A DNA stretch of 64,000 nt, taken from the NCBI RefSeq assembly GCF_019468565.1, contig NZ_CP080521.1, positions 1,550,001 to 1,614,000 of the forward strand. Direction: 5' to 3'. This document shows positions 59,212 through 64,000 of this stretch, one piece after another (position 1 is the first letter of the stretch; each line of letters opens with the position of its first letter). The position numbers and the translations under genes are program-made. The stretch is from Pseudonocardia sp. DSM 110487 (GTDB taxonomy: Bacteria; Actinomycetota; Actinomycetes; Mycobacteriales; Pseudonocardiaceae). The notes under the pieces are model-generated. The model did not search any database. It was given only the letters and a program-made list of their open reading frames with translations, and was not told where the DNA came from.

Positions 59212-60840
59212 TCACGAGGCACCCGCCGGGATCGAGTCGAGGAGGGTGCGCGTGTAGGCCTCCCGCGGGTCGCTGAAGATCCCGCCGACGGTGCCGTGCT
59301 CGATCACGCGGCCGTGCCGCATCACCGAGACGGTGTGGGCGAGCTGCCGCACGAGCGACAGGTCGTGGGAGACGAAGACGTAGGTGAGCCCCAGCTCGGC
59401 CTGCAGCCGCAGCAGCACTTCGACGATGCCCGCCTGCATGCTGACGTCCAGTGCGGACGTCGGTTCGTCGAGCACGATGACGTCGGGCCGCAGCACGAGC
59501 GCGCGGGCGATCGCCACGCGCTGCCGCTGCCCTCCCGAGAGCGCGGCGGGCCTGCGGAAGAGCAGGTGCTCGGCCAGGCCGACCGACGTGAGCGCCGCAC
59601 GCACCCGCTCGTCGCGCTCCAGCCCGTCGCCGATCCGGAACCGGTCCAACGGCTCACGCACCAGGCGCTCGACCTTCCAGGTGGGGTCGAGCGATGTGAA
59701 CGGGTTCTGGTAGACGAGCTGGAGGTGACGGCGGACGCCGCGCAGCGAGGAGTGCGAGCGCCCGTGCAGCTCCTCGCCCGCGACCACGATGCGGCCGGAG
59801 TCGGGTTGCTCCAGCCCGAGCAGCAGCCGGATCGCGGTCGTCTTCCCCGAGCCGGACTCGCCGACGAGCGCGTGGGTGGTGCCCGCGGGCACGGTGAACG
59901 AGACGTCGTCGACCGCGGTGACCGCCCCGAACGCCTTGGTGACGCCATGGACCTCGATCTTCGCCGGAGCGGCGGCGCCGCCCACGGAGCGCAGGTTGGC
60001 GTAGCGGTCGGGGTTGAGGGCAGGCACGTCGGCGTGCAGCTGCCGCGCGTACGCCGACGTGGGCGCGGCGAACACCGACGCGGTCGGCCCCGCCTCCTGG
60101 ACGGTGCCGTCCTTGAGAACGAGCAGGGAGTCGGCGCGCTCGGCGGCGATCGCGAGGTCGTGGGTGATCAGCAGGAGGCCGATGCCGAGATCCGCGCGCA
60201 GCCCGGAGAGCAGGTCGAGGATCCGCTTCTGGATCGTCACGTCCAGCGCGGAGGTCGGCTCGTCGGCGATGAGCAGCGCCGGGCGGGGCAGCACGGCGAG
60301 GCCGATGAGGACGCGCTGCAGCATGCCGCCGGAGAGCTCGTGCGGGTAGGCGTCGTGGACGCGCCGGGGATCGGTGAGCCCGACCTGGGCGAACGTGTCC
60401 AGCACGAGCTCCCCGCGGGCGCTCCGGTCGAGGCCGTCGACGAGCCGGGCCGCCTCGCGGGCCTGCGCGCCGACCGTCCGCACCGGGTTGAGCGAGCTGC
60501 TCGGATCCTGCGGCACGAAGCCGATGGTGCGCCCGCGCAACGGCCGGAACTGCCGCTCCGCCAGCCCGAGTACGTCCCGCCCCTCGAGCTCGACGCGGCC
60601 GGACGCCCGGCCGGTGCGCGCCGGGAGCAACCGCAGCAGGGCCTTGGCGATGGTCGACTTCCCGGAGCCGGACTCGCCGATGAGCGCGAGGCTCTCGCCG
60701 CGGGCGAGGGACAGGTCGACGCCGGAGACCACCTCGTGGGCGCCGTAGGAGACGGAGAGGCCTTCGATACGAAGCAGAGGTGTCGCGGCCGGCGCCTCGG
60801 CACGGGGCAGCGTGGTGGTCAGTCGGTGTTGCGGAGCCAT
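59212..60840 (-). CDS. Peptide-type ABC transporter, fused double ATP-binding protein
   Basis: A 542-residue fusion of DppD- and DppF-like ATPases. NBD1: Walker A GESGSGKSTIAKALL near residues 55-69, HELSGGMLQRVLIGLAV and LLIADEPTSALDV. NBD2: GESGSGKTTAIRLLLGLEQP, AALSGGQRQRVAIARAL and VIVLDEPTSALDVSM. The oligopeptide family marker GFVPQDPSSSLNPV also shows. It overlaps the permease by 22 bases and ends the operon. It energises uptake of peptides, nickel or similar ligands. Confidence 0.93.
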   Translation of the reverse strand: MAPQHRLTTTLPRAEAPAATPLLRIEGLSVSYGAHEVVSGVDLSLARGESLALIGESGSGKSTIAKALLRLLPARTGRASGRVELEGRDVLGLAERQFRPLRGRTIGFVPQDPSSSLNPVRTVGAQAREAARLVDGLDRSARGELVLDTFAQVGLTDPRRVHDAYPHELSGGMLQRVLIGLAVLPRPALLIADEPTSALDVTIQKRILDLLSGLRADLGIGLLLITHDLAIAAERADSLLVLKDGTVQEAGPTASVFAAPTSAYARQLHADVPALNPDRYANLRSVGGAAAPAKIEVHGVTKAFGAVTAVDDVSFTVPAGTTHALVGESGSGKTTAIRLLLGLEQPDSGRIVVAGEELHGRSHSSLRGVRRHLQLVYQNPFTSLDPTWKVERLVREPLDRFRIGDGLERDERVRAALTSVGLAEHLLFRRPAALSGGQRQRVAIARALVLRPDVIVLDEPTSALDVSMQAGIVEVLLRLQAELGLTYVFVSHDLSLVRQLAHTVSVMRHGRVIEHGTVGGIFSDPREAYTRTLLDSIPAGAS

Positions 60841-61655
60841 CGGCTGATCCTGTTCACGGAGAGGACGGTGACGATCGTGACGAGCGCGGGTGCCCAGACC
60901 AGCCATGGCGCGAGCGGGTAGTCCTTGCCTGCGGAGACGAGCAGGCCCCAGTCGGAGGCGGGCGGCGGGTCGCCGTACCCGAGGAAGGCGAGGCCCGCGA
61001 TCACGAGGATCGACAGGCCGAACTGCAGGACCGCGAGCTGCAGCACCGAGCGCGATGCGTTGGGCAGGACGTGCCGCAGCAGCACGTGCCAGCGCGAGCC
61101 GCCGAGCACGAGCGCGGCTTCGACGAAGACGGCGCTGCGCGTCTTCAGCACCTCGGAGCGCAGCACCCTCGCGAACACCGCGACCGCCGATACCCCGGTC
61201 GCGATGGCCGCGTTGATCGTCTGGAAGCCGAGCGAGCTCACGATGACGACGGCGAGCAGGAAGCTGGGGATCGCGAGGAGCACGTCGACGAAGCGCGCCA
61301 GCACGACGTCGACGACTCCGCCGAGGAAGCCGGAGAGCAGGCCGATCAGCCCGCCGACGACCACCCCGATCGCGACGGCCACGAGCGCGCTCGACACGGA
61401 CGACGCGGTGCCGTGGACGACGCGGGCGAACTCGTCGCGTCCGAGGTGGTCGGTGCCGAACCAGTGGGCGCCACTCGGTGGCCGGAACAGGTCGGCCGGG
61501 ACACCGTTCACCGGGTCGTGGCCGGTGAACAGGCCCGGCGCCACCGACCAGGCGACGACGACGCCCACCACGAGGAATGAGAGCAGGACGCTCGGCGGGA
61601 CCCGCGTCGCGGTCCGGGGCGCACGCGCGGCGCGGGTGAGGGAGGTGACGGTCAT
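60819..61655 (-). CDS. Peptide-type ABC transporter permease (DppC-like)
   Basis: A 278-residue inner-membrane permease with about six spans. The DppC signature FGTDHLGRDEFARVVHGT is near residue 66 and the EAA-loop EVLKTRSAVFVEAALVLGGS is near 165. It overlaps the DppB-like gene by four bases. Together they form the channel for the binding protein at 62605. Confidence 0.93.
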   Translation of the reverse strand: MTVTSLTRAARAPRTATRVPPSVLLSFLVVGVVVAWSVAPGLFTGHDPVNGVPADLFRPPSGAHWFGTDHLGRDEFARVVHGTASSVSSALVAVAIGVVVGGLIGLLSGFLGGVVDVVLARFVDVLLAIPSFLLAVVIVSSLGFQTINAAIATGVSAVAVFARVLRSEVLKTRSAVFVEAALVLGGSRWHVLLRHVLPNASRSVLQLAVLQFGLSILVIAGLAFLGYGDPPPASDWGLLVSAGKDYPLAPWLVWAPALVTIVTVLSVNRISRWLRNTD

Positions 61656-62617
61656 CGGGCAGCGGCTCCTGCTCGGGGATGCACCCGCGGGTCGAGCAGC
61701 GGGTAGACGAGGTCGGCGGCGAGGTTGACGACGACGAAGACGACGGCGGCGAGGGTGACGACTGCCTGCAGGACCGGAAGGTCCTGGGTGGTGACCGAGC
61801 GCTGGACGAGGCTGCCCACCCCGGTGCGGCCGAAGATCGTCTCGGTGATGAGCGAGCCGCCGAGCAGCTCACCGACCGTCAGTGCGAGCACCGTCACGAC
61901 CGGCAGCGAGGACGGCTTCAGCAGGTGCCGCACGAGCAACCGCACCTGACCCAGCCCGCGGGACCGGGCCACGTCGGCGTACTCCTGCTGCGCCTCGTGG
62001 TCGAGGCCCGCGATGAGCACCTCGGCGATCTGCGCCGACACCGGGATGCCGAGCGTGACGGCGGCGAAGAACGTCGCGACGCCGGTATCGGAGTCGATCA
62101 CACGGAACAGGCCGAGCTGGAACGAGAACAGCTGGATGAGCAGCAGGCCGATGAGGAAGTTCGGCACCGACAGGAACAGCGACGGGAACGCCCGCAGCGC
62201 CGGGCCGAGCGGGCGTGGCAGGTAGTGCACGCCGAACGCGATGGCGAAGGCGAACACCACCGCGACCGCCAGCGCCGCGCCCGCGAGGACGAGCGTCGAG
62301 GGCAGCACCTCGACCAGGAGGCGCGACACCGGCAGGTTGGACCGCAGCGATACGCCGAGGTCACCGATCAGGAACCGCGTCAGCGAGTCCAACAGCTGGA
62401 CGAGCACCGGCTGGTCGAGGCCGTAGTAGGCGACGATCCGCGCGATCTCCTCCTCGGTGAACCCGTTCTGCGGGTTGCGCAGGGTGTTGGTGACCGGGTC
62501 GCCCGGCAGCACACTGATCACCACGAACGTGAACACGTAGGCGAGGAGGACCACGACGATCGCCTGCCCGGACCGCCGGAGCGCGTAGGTCGCGTAGCCG
62601 GGGTTCACGAGATCCAC
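61652..62617 (-). CDS. Peptide-type ABC transporter permease (DppB-like)
   Basis: A 321-residue permease. VISVLPGDPVTNTLRNPQNG, GLDQPVLVQLLDSLTRFLIG and GDLGVSLRSNLPVSRLL are the N-terminal DppB blocks, QQEYADVARSRGLGQVRLLV is the EAA loop, and ITETIFGRTGVGSLVQRSV is typical of the end. The frame opens at GTG 62617; GTG 62608, overlapping the binding-protein stop as GTGA, is equally likely. About six spans. Confidence 0.92.
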   Translation of the reverse strand: MDLVNPGYATYALRRSGQAIVVVLLAYVFTFVVISVLPGDPVTNTLRNPQNGFTEEEIARIVAYYGLDQPVLVQLLDSLTRFLIGDLGVSLRSNLPVSRLLVEVLPSTLVLAGAALAVAVVFAFAIAFGVHYLPRPLGPALRAFPSLFLSVPNFLIGLLLIQLFSFQLGLFRVIDSDTGVATFFAAVTLGIPVSAQIAEVLIAGLDHEAQQEYADVARSRGLGQVRLLVRHLLKPSSLPVVTVLALTVGELLGGSLITETIFGRTGVGSLVQRSVTTQDLPVLQAVVTLAAVVFVVVNLAADLVYPLLDPRVHPRAGAAAR

Positions 62618-64000
62618 GCCGTGTAGAAGTTGGCGTACGCGACACCGTTGTAGGAGATGCCCTGCACGCGCGGGGACTGCAGGTAGAGGCGCTGCGCGAT
62701 CTGGGTCAGCGGCACGAAGTAGGCCTGCTCCAGCACGTAGCCCTGCAGCTCGTCGAGCAGCGCGTTGCGGGCGGCCGGGTCGCTTGCGCCCGCGACGCCC
62801 GTGGCGAGCTCGACGAGCCGGGTGTCGCTCTGCTGGACGTTGAACCAGTCCTCGCCCTTGTTCGCATCGGTGAGCACGCCGCCGACCGTGCCGGCGTCGA
62901 TGAAGCTGCGCGTGACCTCGTAGGCGGGCACGGCCGGGCTCTTGACCTTGACCCGCTCGCCGTAGGTGACGACGTCGAAGGTCTGGATGTCCACGTCGAA
63001 GCCGATGGTCCGCAGCTGCTGCGCGACGAGCTCGTCGATCGCTTCCGATGTGGCGAGGTAGGGGTTGGGGTGCAGCGTGATCGCGAGCTTCTCGCCGTTG
63101 CGGGTGCGGACGCCGTCCGGGCCCTTCGCCCAGCCCGACTGCTCGAGCAGCGACTCCGCCTGTGCGGGGTCGTAGGCGAAGGTCGCGCGGTGGTCGGTGG
63201 CGCCGGGCACGTTGCTCTGGATGAACGACTCGGCGGGCAGCCAGTCGTCGGCGTAGACGGTGGAGAGGATCTCGTCACGGTTGACGCCGCGCTGCAGCGC
63301 CTGGCGCACGCGGACGTCGTCGAAGGGCGCGACCTTCGTGTTGATCGCGTAGCCGTTGACGAACCCGAGGTAGCGGGGCGCGGCGACCGTGAAGCCCTGC
63401 GCCTTGAACGTCGCGAGCTCCTTCGGCGACGGGTTGTAGGCGACGTCGGCCTGGTTCGACACCACCGACGACGTCCGTACCTGCTGCTCGCTCACGACCT
63501 TGTAGGTGAGGGTCTCGATCCGGGCCGGGCCCTGGTGGCCGAGCGCGGCGGGCGCCCAGTTGTAGTCCGGCCGTTTGCGCAGGACGACGCTGTCGTCCTC
63601 CTTCCACGACTCCACGACGTACGGGCCGCTGCCGATGTCCTCGGAGAGATCGGCCTGCTGGTCCGGCGGCAGCGCAAGGCTCTTCGGGGAGATCAGGATC
63701 GAGCCGTGGTACCCGAGCGTCGGGATGAACCCGAGCGTCGGCGAGGTGAAGCGGACCCGCACGGTGGTGGCGTCGACGGCCTCGGCGCCCTCGTAGGTCT
63801 TCGGGAAGAGGCCGATCGGGTTGATGCCGCGCGCCGGGTCGCCTGCCGACCAGATGTCGAGGTTCGCGACGACGGCGGCGGCATCGAGCGGCGTGCCGTC
63901 GGAGAACGTCACGCCGCCGCGCAGGTGCAACGTGAACTCGGTGGCGTCCGCGTTCTGGTCCCAGCTCTCGGCGATCCAGGGCGACGGGGTGCCCTGCTCG
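62605..64000 (-). CDS. Peptide-type ABC transporter substrate-binding protein, N-terminus outside window
   Basis: The last ~464 residues of an SBP_bac_5 protein; signal peptide and start lie beyond base 64000. FTLHLRGGVTFSDGTPLDAA is the family signature, followed by DIGSGPYVVESWKEDDSVVL, PFDDVRVRQALQRGVNRDEI and a long C-terminal lobe. It heads the ABC operon running into two permeases and the fused ATPase. The ligand (peptide, nickel, opine or sugar acid) cannot be told from sequence. Confidence 0.93.
   Translation of the reverse strand, partial: EQGTPSPWIAESWDQNADATEFTLHLRGGVTFSDGTPLDAAAVVANLDIWSAGDPARGINPIGLFPKTYEGAEAVDATTVRVRFTSPTLGFIPTLGYHGSILISPKSLALPPDQQADLSEDIGSGPYVVESWKEDDSVVLRKRPDYNWAPAALGHQGPARIETLTYKVVSEQQVRTSSVVSNQADVAYNPSPKELATFKAQGFTVAAPRYLGFVNGYAINTKVAPFDDVRVRQALQRGVNRDEILSTVYADDWLPAESFIQSNVPGATDHRATFAYDPAQAESLLEQSGWAKGPDGVRTRNGEKLAITLHPNPYLATSEAIDELVAQQLRTIGFDVDIQTFDVVTYGERVKVKSPAVPAYEVTRSFIDAGTVGGVLTDANKGEDWFNVQQSDTRLVELATGVAGASDPAARNALLDELQGYVLEQAYFVPLTQIAQRLYLQSPRVQGISYNGVAYANFYTAWIS

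Overview
The window is very GC-rich, codes densely on both strands with GTG starts and 4-base ATGA/GTGA overlaps, and carries families typical of mycelial actinomycetes (SAM_MT/DUF574-type methyltransferases, a CtpI-like giant P-type ATPase, many TetR/GntR/IclR/HxlR regulators). It is most likely the chromosome of a Pseudonocardiaceae-like actinobacterium; this is inferred from gene content, not from a marker gene. No tRNA, rRNA, CRISPR or clear prophage was seen.  Region 1 (1-2.0 kb): a TetR regulator divergent from a short-chain dehydrogenase with two operator copies between them, then a SAM-dependent methyltransferase.  Region 2 (2.1-18.4 kb) is the best integrated part: a glycine-betaine and one-carbon catabolic island. 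A nine-gene minus-strand operon runs glyA-soxB-soxD-soxA-soxG-dimethylglycine dehydrogenase-cyclohydrolase-folD-sdaA, almost all overlapping. A divergent GntR regulator sits at its head. Next to it is a plus-strand three-component Rieske oxygenase set (ferredoxin, reductase, oxygenase) with a divergent IclR regulator. Read together: betaine is demethylated by the Rieske enzyme, dimethylglycine and sarcosine by the flavoenzymes, methyl groups leave on tetrahydrofolate, GlyA makes serine and SdaA makes pyruvate. The FolD copy lacks the cyclohydrolase lysine, and an FchA-like cyclohydrolase lies beside it.  Region 3 (18.4-25 kb): a YtfQRT-YjfF-like sugar ABC importer with a Gfo/Idh/MocA oxidoreductase and a DeoR repressor.  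Region 4 (25-38 kb): small regulator-plus-enzyme units (TetR/MDR reductase, HxlR/RidA, LacI/alpha-L-rhamnosidase, pirin and hydrolase-TetR around a 34-bp perfect palindrome), an NDH-2 and a second methyltransferase paralogue.  Region 5 (38-49 kb): a CtpI-like ATPase with small membrane proteins, a DHFR-fold reductase, a GAF-PP2C phosphatase, a secreted lipoprotein and a prolyl-tRNA synthetase gene with an in-frame amber codon.  Region 6 (49-64 kb): a lipoprotein, a 1.2-kb gene-free stretch built from a long inverted repeat, an MFS/zinc-finger fusion with kynA and kynU, two frameshifted genes, a PiT phosphate transporter, and a peptide-type ABC importer cut by the window edge.  Two copies of a structured 355-bp intergenic repeat (14.4 and 37.7 kb) with short terminal inverted repeats are the clearest unexplained non-coding signal.
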